Notes under the pieces: model-generated
What the model saw: only the letters and a program-made list of their open reading frames with translations
What the model was told of the DNA's origin: nothing
Databases searched by the model: none
Part shown: positions 1-6,252 of the stretch, in pieces
How positions within the stretch are numbered: the stretch's first letter is position 1
Layout: the number at the start of each line of letters is the position of its first letter
Translations under genes and position numbers: made by a program
Assembly: GCA_964360995.1 (NCBI GenBank)
Contig: CAYHYZ010000015.1
Span: 1-16,678, forward strand
Origin: CAYHBS01 sp964360995
GTDB lineage: Bacteria; Patescibacteriota; Minisyncoccia; Ryanbacterales; HO2-45-13
Direction: 5' to 3'
Length of the DNA stretch: 16,678 bases

Positions 1-1
1 A

Positions 2-37
2 AGCGAAGCTTGCACTGTGAAGAAACCACGGCCGTGA
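2..37 (+). CDS. possible 3' end of an upstream gene (partial)
   Basis: Reading from base 2, the frame gives SEACTVKKPRP and then TGA at 35-37. That stop falls in the GTGA loop of the hairpin at 26-45. The next gene has the same arrangement: it ends in ...CMRP with its stop in a hairpin loop. This resemblance is the only support, because 11 codons are too few to identify a protein. The start lies outside the window. Frame 1 is also open from base 1 to a TGA at 58-60, so another frame could be the real one, or there may be no gene here. Confidence 0.3.
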   Translation, partial: SEACTVKKPRP

Positions 38-45
38 GGCCGTGG
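26..45 (+). terminator. GNRA-loop hairpin, possible terminator of the upstream gene
   Basis: Perfect 8-bp stem CCACGGCC / GGCCGTGG closed by a GTGA tetraloop. It is followed by AGGTTCATTTGTT, which is only a weak T-run. The loop contains a TGA in the frame described for 2-37. The stem is strong, but the poor U-tract makes terminator activity uncertain. Confidence 0.45.
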
Positions 46-101
46 AGGTTCATTTGTTGAGCGCAGCGAGTGTCATGCTGATAAAAACCTCGCAAGGAGA
101 G

Positions 102-129
102 TTGTGTTTTGTATTTACTAGAGTACAGT
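102..129 (+). promoter_or_regulatory. weak candidate promoter for the 105-aa gene
   Basis: TTGTGT (102-107) and TACAGT (124-129) are separated by 16 nt, each matching four of six bases of the sigma70 hexamers. The hairpin at 26-45 may end the preceding transcript, so a promoter is expected between it and 159. The match is too weak to be decisive. Confidence 0.3.
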
Positions 130-146
130 GACCGTGAGTGTACTTG

Positions 147-155
147 GGAGGTGAT
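147..155 (+). promoter_or_regulatory. perfect Shine-Dalgarno that decides the start at 159
   Basis: GGAGGTGAT is fully complementary to the usual 3' end of bacterial 16S rRNA (AUCACCUCC). Its GGAGG core lies 7 nt before the ATG at 159. It selects that ATG over the in-frame GTG at 138. Most other genes in this window have little or no Shine-Dalgarno, so this site stands out. Confidence 0.8.
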
Positions 156-158
156 GTC

Positions 159-476
159 ATGACTGATGGCGCTACTTGGAATATTGTGGCTGGGGTCGAG
201 AGAGACCCAATGACACTGGGGTTCGTCGATGCCATCCGTGGGATTCCGATAGAGGATAATGCCTACGTGTTGGCACGCGATGTGTTCTACCCGTATGATC
301 GTTGGCGTGTTGGTTGGCAGGCGTATCATCGAAGATACATTCCGACCGAAGTGCAGCAGGCGCTCCACGACGTTCCGCAGATGCGCAATCCGCTTACGCA
401 GGAGCATTTGCAAACGTATGGTTATTTACCTGAGCCATTGGCGGATCTTTTGAAACAAAAGTGCATGCGACCATGA
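159..476 (+). CDS. hypothetical protein, 105 aa
   Basis: I do not recognise this protein. It is 105 aa with no hydrophobic segment or signal peptide, so it is probably cytosolic. It is rich in aromatic residues and arginine in its middle (about residues 42-61: YPYDRWRVGWQAYHRRY), with several Pro, Gln and Leu later, and ends in KCMRP. The start at 159 is preferred over GTG 138 because of the ideal Shine-Dalgarno at 147-155. The TGA stop lies in the loop of a strong hairpin (457-492), so the gene appears to be a single-gene transcript. The ideal ribosome site in a window where such sites are scarce suggests either high translation or a different origin. The coding call is supported by the ribosome site and the clean terminator. 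The function is unknown. Confidence 0.7.
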   Translation: MTDGATWNIVAGVERDPMTLGFVDAIRGIPIEDNAYVLARDVFYPYDRWRVGWQAYHRRYIPTEVQQALHDVPQMRNPLTQEHLQTYGYLPEPLADLLKQKCMRP

Positions 477-492
477 GGTCGCATGCACTTTT
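457..492 (+). terminator. strong hairpin terminator with the stop codon in its loop
   Basis: Perfect 16-bp inverted repeat: AAAAGTGCATGCGACC (457-472), ATGA loop (473-476), then the exact reverse complement (477-492) ending in TTTT and followed by CATTTCTATT. The loop contains the TGA stop (474-476) of the 105-aa gene. The A-tract on the left and T-tract on the right would let it work in both directions. Confidence 0.85.
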
Positions 493-523
493 CATTTCTA
501 TTGTGCTTCGATATGATTGGGAC

Positions 524-628
524 ATGACATTTCCTCATCGGCATACGCGCGTCGTACTGACAATAAGCCTGCTGTTATTGATCTTGGGGATTTGGAAGTG
601 GGTCGGTGTATTCCCAATTGAACAGTAA
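524..628 (+). CDS. possible small one-TM membrane peptide, 34 aa
   Basis: ATG at 524 opens a 34-codon frame ending at TAA 626-628. It has a basic N-terminus (residues 5-9, HRHTR), a strongly hydrophobic stretch at about residues 10-24 (VVLTISLLLLILGIW), and a short tail containing KW and FPIEQ. This is the layout of a single-pass small membrane protein. An in-frame GTG at 503 would add seven residues. A weak GGGA lies just upstream of the ATG. It occupies the otherwise empty gap between the terminator at 457-492 and the gene at 689. Only composition supports it, and a chance open frame of this length is quite possible. Confidence 0.4.
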   Translation: MTFPHRHTRVVLTISLLLLILGIWKWVGVFPIEQ

Positions 629-688
629 TGCATGAGGTACATTACACACATCTATTATTGATCCAGCAGGAATCATCACACAATAACT

Positions 689-928
689 ATGGGATTTTTT
701 GGAGACGTTCAGAAGGCAAGACAAATGCAGCAAATGATGAAAGAGGAGCGTGCAACGGTCACCGTGCGAGGCATTACCGTACGTGTAAACGGCGGATTTG
801 AAGTGGAAGAAATTACGTCGAGTGGTGTAGTGAACGCACAGTCACTTGCGGATGTCCGCGAGGCAATCAACCTCGCATTTCAGGACGTGCAAAAAACCCT
901 TGCGACCAAATTATCAAAACTCGCATAA
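689..928 (+). CDS. short YbaB/EbfC-like nucleoid-associated protein
   Basis: This 79-aa protein resembles the YbaB/EbfC family, small dimeric DNA-binding proteins that coat the nucleoid. The N-terminal helix (residues 4-20, FGDVQKARQMQQMMKEE) matches the family's characteristic K-A-x-x-M-Q-x-x-M pattern. It is followed by two beta strands (residues 22-42, TVTVRGITVRVNGGFEVEEI) and a C-terminal helix (about 52-77) in the position of the family's final helix. Typical members are about 100-110 aa. This one is shortened, mainly in the helix-strand linker and the C-terminal tail. No recR or dnaX neighbour, the common YbaB context, is visible. No clear Shine-Dalgarno precedes the ATG. Family assignment is by recalled pattern, so it is moderately secure. 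Confidence 0.65.
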   Translation: MGFFGDVQKARQMQQMMKEERATVTVRGITVRVNGGFEVEEITSSGVVNAQSLADVREAINLAFQDVQKTLATKLSKLA

Positions 929-937
929 GGGTACGCA

Positions 938-976
938 TTGCCCGGACGAAATAAAGACGTCACAATAGGAGTGACG
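938..976 (+). promoter_or_regulatory. weak promoter with an overlapping inverted repeat upstream of the peroxiredoxin
   Basis: TTGCCC (938-943) and CACAAT (961-966) are spaced exactly 17 nt apart, each a 4/6 match to sigma70 hexamers. An inverted repeat, CGTCAC (958-963) - 7 nt - GTGACG (971-976), covers the would-be -10. That is a typical operator position. No regulator is encoded nearby, and the repeat is short enough to be chance. Confidence 0.25.
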
Positions 977-997
977 ATTATTAGGTTTTTGATATAT

Positions 998-1465
998 ATG
1001 CTCAGCATTGGTACGCCCGCGCCAGCATTTACGTTCCCTGATCAAGAAGGACTTGCCCGGTCTCTTTCAGATTGGAAAGGATTGTGGGTGCTGCTGTATT
1101 TTTATCCGCGTGACAATACACCAGGATGCACTATTGAGGCATGTGCATTTCGTGATGCATACCCGGCATACAAAAAAGCAGGAGTGATTGTAGTGGGAAT
1201 GAGTGGCGATTCACCAAAGAGTCATGAAAAATTTGCAGGCAAACACAAGCTACCGTTTCCGATTGTGTCGGACGTGGATCGCATCGTGATGAACATGTAC
1301 GGTGCGATAGGTAAGAAGACGATGATGGGGCGAACGTTTCTTGGGATCAAGCGCGTTTCATACCTCATTGATCCGAAAGGAAAGATTGCGCGTGTGTACG
1401 ACACCGTTAAACCCGCACTGCATGCCAATGAGGTGCTCGCAGATATTACGCATCTTGCTGTCTAA
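998..1465 (+). CDS. bcp: thiol peroxidase, Bcp/PrxQ-type peroxiredoxin
   Basis: Thioredoxin-fold peroxiredoxin that reduces H2O2 and organic hydroperoxides using a thiol donor in the cytosol. The active-site stretch FYPRDNTPGCTIEAC is present, with peroxidatic Cys44 in the P-x-x-x-T-P-G-C context and a second Cys49 five residues later, the PrxQ/Bcp resolving-Cys arrangement. From the ATG at 998 the protein is 155 aa, the usual size. The frame can be extended to TTG 938, but the extra 20 residues have no family counterpart and precede the expected N-terminus (MLSIGTPAPAFTFPDQEG). It is the first gene of a tight array; the glycerate kinase starts 3 nt after its stop. With MsrA at the other end it gives the array an oxidative-stress character. 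Confidence 0.92.
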   Translation: MLSIGTPAPAFTFPDQEGLARSLSDWKGLWVLLYFYPRDNTPGCTIEACAFRDAYPAYKKAGVIVVGMSGDSPKSHEKFAGKHKLPFPIVSDVDRIVMNMYGAIGKKTMMGRTFLGIKRVSYLIDPKGKIARVYDTVKPALHANEVLADITHLAV

Positions 1466-1468
1466 AAA

Positions 1469-2788
1469 ATGTATAATCAAACCAGCAAAATTCATAACGG
1501 AGCCCACCTTGCAAGCACCACACTCCGCAAGGACTTTCTTGCAATCGTAGACGCAGGACTCGGAGCCATTGATACAAGTCAGGCTATTGCAAGATCTGTG
1601 GTAAAAACGGAAGGACATCTCATTATTGCGGGGAACCGTATCGATCGGGACGCCATCGGGCGACTTATTGTAATCGGTGTCGGTAAATGTGCGCATGGGG
1701 CCGCGCGCGCACTCGAACAGGTATTAGGAGAGGATATTGATGCTGGACTTGTGCTTGATGTACACATGCCAGAGGACTGCGATTTTACGAAAATGGTTTG
1801 CTTTGCGGGCACGCATCCACTGCCATCTGATTACAATATTCAAATAACAAAAAAAATTATAGCGCTTCTTGAAGGACTTACAGAGGCGGATGTAGTCATT
1901 TTTGTCATTTCAGGCGGAGGATCCACCTTGCTCTGTTTTCCCGAGGCGGGAGCTACCTGTGTAGAAGAAAAAGTTATTGTTGGTGCGCTTATGAAGGCAG
2001 GTGCGAGCATTCAAGAAACAAATACAATTCGTAAACATATGTCTCTTGCCCGCGGAGGACACCTCGCAAAATCAGCATTCCCTGCACGTGTATATTCTTT
2101 GATATTTTCTGACGTCCCAGGAGACGACTTAGAATTTATTGCTTCCGGTCCCACGGTCAAAGATACTACTTCCATTGCAGACGCAGATCGGATTTTGGAG
2201 AAGTACCATATTTTGCGCACATGCGGCATTGAACACTGTGGACTTATAGAGACTCCGAAAGAGGACAAGTATTTTGTTCGCGTCGTGAATGCACTGGTGG
2301 TTTCAAATTTTATAGCGCTTGGCGCAATGAAGCATGAGGCAGAAGTGCGAGGGTACAGGGCAGACATTATTTCAACAAAGATTTCCGGAGAGGCGAGAAC
2401 GGTGGCTGCAAGAGTTGTTGAAGACATACACGTCGCACCCGCGGGATCCGTGAGGTTATATGGAGGAGAAACGACCGTTGTGGTGCATGGAGAAGGGCAC
2501 GGGGGAAGGAATCAGGAATTATCGCTCGCGGCACTTGCAGATGTGCAATCCAATGAGCTGATTTGCTCTCTTGCGTCCGACGGGAGAGATAACGGGCTAC
2601 ACGCAGGAGGCATTGCAGATGCGCGCACACTTGCGCATGCGCATACCGCCGGAATTAGTCCGAGTGAATTTCTCGATACCAACAACTCCGCCGTATTCTT
2701 TTCTCGCACGGGAGATGCGATACTATCAGGAGATACGGGATCGAATGTATCTGACCTCATTATCGCAATGAAAGAAAAACACATATGA
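1469..2788 (+). CDS. gckA: glycerate 2-kinase (MOFRL family)
   Basis: Class II glycerate kinase, which phosphorylates D-glycerate with ATP to 2-phosphoglycerate. The 439 aa match the family's two-domain length. Visible family motifs: GVGKCAHGAA (70-79, with Lys73), GTHPLPSDYN (114-123), the glycine-rich SGGGST (148-153), NTIRKHMSLARGGHLA (185-200), SDVPGDD (214-220) with IASGPTVKD (224-232), and the C-terminal MOFRL part with YGGETTVVVHGEGHGGRNQE (331-350), ASDGRDN (369-375) and GDTGSNVSDL (421-430). Older annotations call this family hydroxypyruvate reductase, but characterised members are mostly 2-kinases. Its TGA overlaps the PEP synthase ATG (ATGA), implying translational coupling. The product, 2-phosphoglycerate, is the substrate of the enolase two genes further on. 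Confidence 0.92.
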   Translation: MYNQTSKIHNGAHLASTTLRKDFLAIVDAGLGAIDTSQAIARSVVKTEGHLIIAGNRIDRDAIGRLIVIGVGKCAHGAARALEQVLGEDIDAGLVLDVHMPEDCDFTKMVCFAGTHPLPSDYNIQITKKIIALLEGLTEADVVIFVISGGGSTLLCFPEAGATCVEEKVIVGALMKAGASIQETNTIRKHMSLARGGHLAKSAFPARVYSLIFSDVPGDDLEFIASGPTVKDTTSIADADRILEKYHILRTCGIEHCGLIETPKEDKYFVRVVNALVVSNFIALGAMKHEAEVRGYRADIISTKISGEARTVAARVVEDIHVAPAGSVRLYGGETTVVVHGEGHGGRNQELSLAALADVQSNELICSLASDGRDNGLHAGGIADARTLAHAHTAGISPSEFLDTNNSAVFFSRTGDAILSGDTGSNVSDLIIAMKEKHI

Positions 2789-5223
2789 CCGATAAACAAT
2801 TTGTTGTGCCGCTGGATTCAGTAAACATGGGGGATGTTGCTCGTGTGGGAGGAAAAAACGCCTCACTAGGAGAAATGCTGCAAACACTTGGCGCGCGTGG
2901 AGTGCGCGTACCTAGCGGATTTGTGGTCACCGCCGACGCCTATCGATATTTTATTCAAGAATCGCGCCTCGATATTGTAATTAAGAAAGAACTCTCGGGG
3001 CTCGATACAAAAAATATTCACGATCTTGCAAGGAGAGGTGCGCGTATCCGTTCGGCAATTGTGAAAGCAAAAGTGCCAAAGACACTCCAAGACGCAATTC
3101 GAGAAGGATATCGTGGCATGGAAGCTCTGTACGGAAAAAATATTGATACGGCTGTGCGATCCAGTGCCACCGCAGAAGATCTTCCGGGAGCGAGTTTTGC
3201 CGGAGAGCACGAAACATTTTTGGGAATTCGGGGAGCAAATGATGTCATAGATGCAGTAAAGTCCGCCATGGCTTCGCTATTTACGAACCGCGCAATTTCA
3301 TACCGCGTAGACAAAAAGTTTGATCATTTGAGTATTGCACTGTCCGTTGCGGTGCAACGCATGGTGCGCTCGGATAGTGGGGCGTCGGGCGTGATGTTTA
3401 CGCTCGATACTGAGTCGGGGTTTCGTGACGTCGTGCTTATTAATGCGGTGTGGGGGCTTGGCGAAATGATTGTGCAAGGGCAAGTGACCCCCGATGAGCA
3501 TTTTATTGGGAAGTCGCTACTTAAAAAATCAGCGCTTCCGTTTGTCGGAAAAAAACTCGGAGTGAAAAAACAGAAAATGATTTATGGGGGAGCGAAGAAA
3601 GGTATTCATCGCACAAAGATTGTATCTACCACTCCTGCGGAGCGATCGGCATTTGTACTTTCTGATACGGAAGTCAAAACGCTGGCGTTGTGGGGCGTAA
3701 TCATTGAAGAACATTACAGTGCTCGCGCTGGGAAGTGGACTCCGATGGATATTGAATGGGCGCGTGACGGCGTGACGAAGGAGTTATTTATTGTACAGGC
3801 CAGACCAGAAACAGTGCATAGTGAGCGCGATTACTCAAAAATAGTTGAGTACACTCGCACAGGTGCGGGGGAACCGATTGTGAGAGGAGCGTCCGTGGGC
3901 AGTAAAATTGCGACTGGAAAAGCGCGCGTCATTATGGACGTGAAGGATATTAATGCGTTTAAGAAAGGAGAGATACTGGTGACGGACATGACGGATCCCG
4001 ATTGGGAGCCAATTATGAAAATTGCGTCTGCAATTGTAACCGACAAAGGAGGGCGCACCAGTCATGCTGCAATCGTGAGTCGTGAGCTGGGTATTCCCGC
4101 GGTCGTAGGCACTGAGAACGCGACAAAGACAATAAAAACGGGAGATGCACTCACTGTTGATACCTCGGGAAGCGAAGGACTGGTGTTTCGTGGTACGCTC
4201 GCATTTAAAGTAGAGGAGCGAGATGTGAAGGAGATCCCTAAAACAAAAACAAAGATTATGATCAATATTGCCACTCCAGAGACGGCATTTGATAAATCTT
4301 TTTTACCACATCAAGGTGTGGGACTTGCGCGTGAAGAGTTTATTATTGCCTCCACGATCGGCATGCATCCGTTAGCGTTGCTCAATTTTAAGAAGCAGCC
4401 AAAGAAATTACAAGATGCCATACGGGAACGCTGCGCAGGATGGAATGACCCGGTGGACTATTATGTCGATCAGCTCGTATATGGTATTGCGCGCATAGGG
4501 CTCGCATTCGCGCCATACCATGTGATTGTGCGATTTAGTGATTTTAAAACAAATGAATATCGCACGTTGCTTGGCGGAGAGGAATATGAGCCGCGTGAAG
4601 AAAATCCAATGCTTGGGTGGCGTGGAGCATCGCGCTACTACGACGAAAAATTCAAAGCGGCATTCATGCTTGAATGCAAAGCGATTGCGCGTGTTCGGAA
4701 TGATATGGGACTGACGAACGTAATTCCAATGGTGCCGTTTTGCCGCACGCCCGAAGAAGGCGAGCGCGTCCTGATGACAATGGCGGAAGGTGGGCTGGTA
4801 TCTCGACACGCCGCAAAGCGAGGACACTCTACAACGGGGGAGCCGGTGCCTGTGTACGTGATGTGTGAAATCCCTTCAAACATTTTGCTCGCCGATCGTT
4901 TCCTCGATTTATTTGATGGTATGTCGATTGGATCGAATGATCTTACTCAGCTAGTGCTTGGGTTGGACCGCGATTCTGGAATCGTGAGCCATGTCGCAGA
5001 TGAACAAAATCCTGCAGTGAAAGAAATGGTGCGTACCGTGATAGATCGCTGTCGCTCACGTCGAAAATACATTGGCATTTGCGGGCAAGCGCCCTCTGAT
5101 CACCCTGATTTTGCGCGGTTCTTAGTTGAGGCCGGTATTGAGAGTATGTCACTCAACCCAGACACCGTGATCTCCACTACACTCATTGTTGCAAAAGAAG
5201 AGCGCGATCGCTGGTCGGTCTGA
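2785..5223 (+). CDS. ppsA: phosphoenolpyruvate synthase
   Basis: PEP synthase (pyruvate, water dikinase) interconverts pyruvate + ATP and PEP + AMP + phosphate in the cytosol. Its 812 aa are the normal length. The N-terminal ATP-binding half has RVGGKNASLGEM (about 21-32) and VRSSATAEDLPGASFAGEHET (from residue 124). The phospho-carrier domain has GGRTSHAAIVSRELGIPAVVG with catalytic His427. The C-terminal TIM-barrel has GVGLAREEF, RFSDFKTNEYRTLLGGEEYEP, GSNDLTQLVLGLDRDS and catalytic Cys766 in GICGQAPSDHP. The SDFKTNEY and LGLDRDS motifs favour PEP synthase over pyruvate phosphate dikinase. No pyruvate kinase is seen here, so the enzyme may run towards pyruvate in some conditions; this is inference. 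The start overlaps the kinase stop. Confidence 0.95.
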   Translation: MTDKQFVVPLDSVNMGDVARVGGKNASLGEMLQTLGARGVRVPSGFVVTADAYRYFIQESRLDIVIKKELSGLDTKNIHDLARRGARIRSAIVKAKVPKTLQDAIREGYRGMEALYGKNIDTAVRSSATAEDLPGASFAGEHETFLGIRGANDVIDAVKSAMASLFTNRAISYRVDKKFDHLSIALSVAVQRMVRSDSGASGVMFTLDTESGFRDVVLINAVWGLGEMIVQGQVTPDEHFIGKSLLKKSALPFVGKKLGVKKQKMIYGGAKKGIHRTKIVSTTPAERSAFVLSDTEVKTLALWGVIIEEHYSARAGKWTPMDIEWARDGVTKELFIVQARPETVHSERDYSKIVEYTRTGAGEPIVRGASVGSKIATGKARVIMDVKDINAFKKGEILVTDMTDPDWEPIMKIASAIVTDKGGRTSHAAIVSRELGIPAVVGTENATKTIKTGDALTVDTSGSEGLVFRGTLAFKVEERDVKEIPKTKTKIMINIATPETAFDKSFLPHQGVGLAREEFIIASTIGMHPLALLNFKKQPKKLQDAIRERCAGWNDPVDYYVDQLVYGIARIGLAFAPYHVIVRFSDFKTNEYRTLLGGEEYEPREENPMLGWRGASRYYDEKFKAAFMLECKAIARVRNDMGLTNVIPMVPFCRTPEEGERVLMTMAEGGLVSRHAAKRGHSTTGEPVPVYVMCEIPSNILLADRFLDLFDGMSIGSNDLTQLVLGLDRDSGIVSHVADEQNPAVKEMVRTVIDRCRSRRKYIGICGQAPSDHPDFARFLVEAGIESMSLNPDTVISTTLIVAKEERDRWSV

Positions 5224-5229
5224 TACAAT
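5221..5229 (+). promoter_or_regulatory. possible extended -10 overlapping the ppsA stop
   Basis: TGATACAAT fits an extended -10 element (TGn + TACAAT), and its TGA is the ppsA stop codon. Transcription starting 7 nt downstream would begin at about 5236, the ATG of the dehydrogenase gene, giving a leaderless message. No good -35 is visible. It may be coincidence in a 12-nt gap. Confidence 0.25.
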
Positions 5230-5235
5230 AGAAGT

Positions 5236-6252
5236 ATGGCCATAGGTTTTTTTGGCATTAAGGAGCGCGATGAGGAGATGATTCGCGAAGCGTTAGATCT
5301 GGAAGGCGTCATGGACGAGGCGCGTTTTGTACTTGACCCCGTATCACCCGAGCGTATTCCTACAGATAAGGATCTCGAAGTCATGTCGGTATTTGTGAAT
5401 TCGCGTGTCACAAAAGAAGTGATTGCCAGGTTGCCGAGTGTCAAAATGATTGTGACGCGCAGCACCGGATATGATCACATTGATCTTGTAGCAGCGAAAG
5501 AAAAGGGAATTGTGGTGACAAATGTTCCATCATATGGAGAACACACGGTGGCGGAGTTTGCATTTGCACTGCTCCTTACCCTTTCGCGGCGCATATATCC
5601 CGCAGTGACCAGAGTGAAAACACAAGGACTATTTTCATACGATGGTCTTGAGGGGTTTGATTTACACGGGAAGACTATCGGTGTGATTGGTACCGGGCGT
5701 ATTGGGAGGCACGCAATTGCGATGGCGCGTGGATTTAGTATGAAGGTTATTGCATATGATCCTCAGCCAAATCATGACTTTGCCAAGCAATCTGATTTTA
5801 CGTATATGAGTCTTCGTGAACTGGCAGAGTATAGTGATGTCATTACGCTCCACGTGCCATATTTAAAAGAAACACACCATCTCATCAATCGTGAATTTAT
5901 TTCGCATATGAAAAAAGGAGCAGTTATTATTAACACGAGTCGCGGAGGTATTATCGATACCGAAGCAATGGTAGAGGGCTTGCGTAGCGGAGTCATTGGT
6001 GGGGTAGGGCTTGATGTGCTTGAGGAAGAAGGGGGAGTGCAGGATGAAATTGCGTTCATGTTTGGTGGCCACCCAAGTGAGAAAGAGCTACGTACGGTAC
6101 TTGCTAATCATATTTTAATGGAATTGCCTAATGTGATTATTACCCCGCACAATGCATTTAATACGATCGAAGCGCGCAAAAGAATTTTTCGTACTACTGC
6201 GCAAAATATCAAAGCATTTTTTCATCGGAGTCCAATCAATATTGTCTCATGA
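5236..6252 (+). CDS. D-2-hydroxyacid dehydrogenase, D-lactate dehydrogenase-like
   Basis: NAD-dependent dehydrogenase of the D-isomer-specific 2-hydroxyacid family, 338 aa. The nucleotide-binding motif GVIGTGRIG (149-157) is followed by Asp175 (AYDPQ), which favours NAD over NADP. The catalytic set is Arg236 (NTSRGGIIDT), a Glu in LDVLEEE (263-265) and His305 (TPHNAFNT). The substrate-side STGYDHIDL (76-84) and NVPSYGEHTVAEFAFALLL (96-114) are also typical. An extended loop before the catalytic His (about 266-298) resembles D-lactate dehydrogenases more than SerA or GyaR, so pyruvate to D-lactate is the first choice. The glycerate kinase and enolase in the same array make hydroxypyruvate/D-glycerate a real alternative. 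The gene follows ppsA by 12 nt and its TGA overlaps the enolase ATG. Confidence 0.85.
   Translation: MAIGFFGIKERDEEMIREALDLEGVMDEARFVLDPVSPERIPTDKDLEVMSVFVNSRVTKEVIARLPSVKMIVTRSTGYDHIDLVAAKEKGIVVTNVPSYGEHTVAEFAFALLLTLSRRIYPAVTRVKTQGLFSYDGLEGFDLHGKTIGVIGTGRIGRHAIAMARGFSMKVIAYDPQPNHDFAKQSDFTYMSLRELAEYSDVITLHVPYLKETHHLINREFISHMKKGAVIINTSRGGIIDTEAMVEGLRSGVIGGVGLDVLEEEGGVQDEIAFMFGGHPSEKELRTVLANHILMELPNVIITPHNAFNTIEARKRIFRTTAQNIKAFFHRSPINIVS

Noticed and set aside
138..158. GTG start giving a 112-aa version of the first gene
   Set aside because: The perfect Shine-Dalgarno at 147-155 lies inside this extension and is correctly spaced for ATG 159.
938..997. TTG start giving a 175-aa peroxiredoxin
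   Set aside because: The extra 20 residues have no counterpart in Bcp proteins, and ATG 998 gives the normal N-terminus.
4408..4827. 139-aa open frame on the minus strand within ppsA
   Set aside because: It lies antisense to a well-conserved coding stretch and has no recognisable domain or ribosome site; it is a shadow of the real gene.
5236..6252. Phosphoglycerate dehydrogenase (SerA) or PdxB
   Set aside because: No ACT or C-terminal regulatory domain, and the extended loop before the catalytic His fits D-lactate dehydrogenase-like enzymes better.
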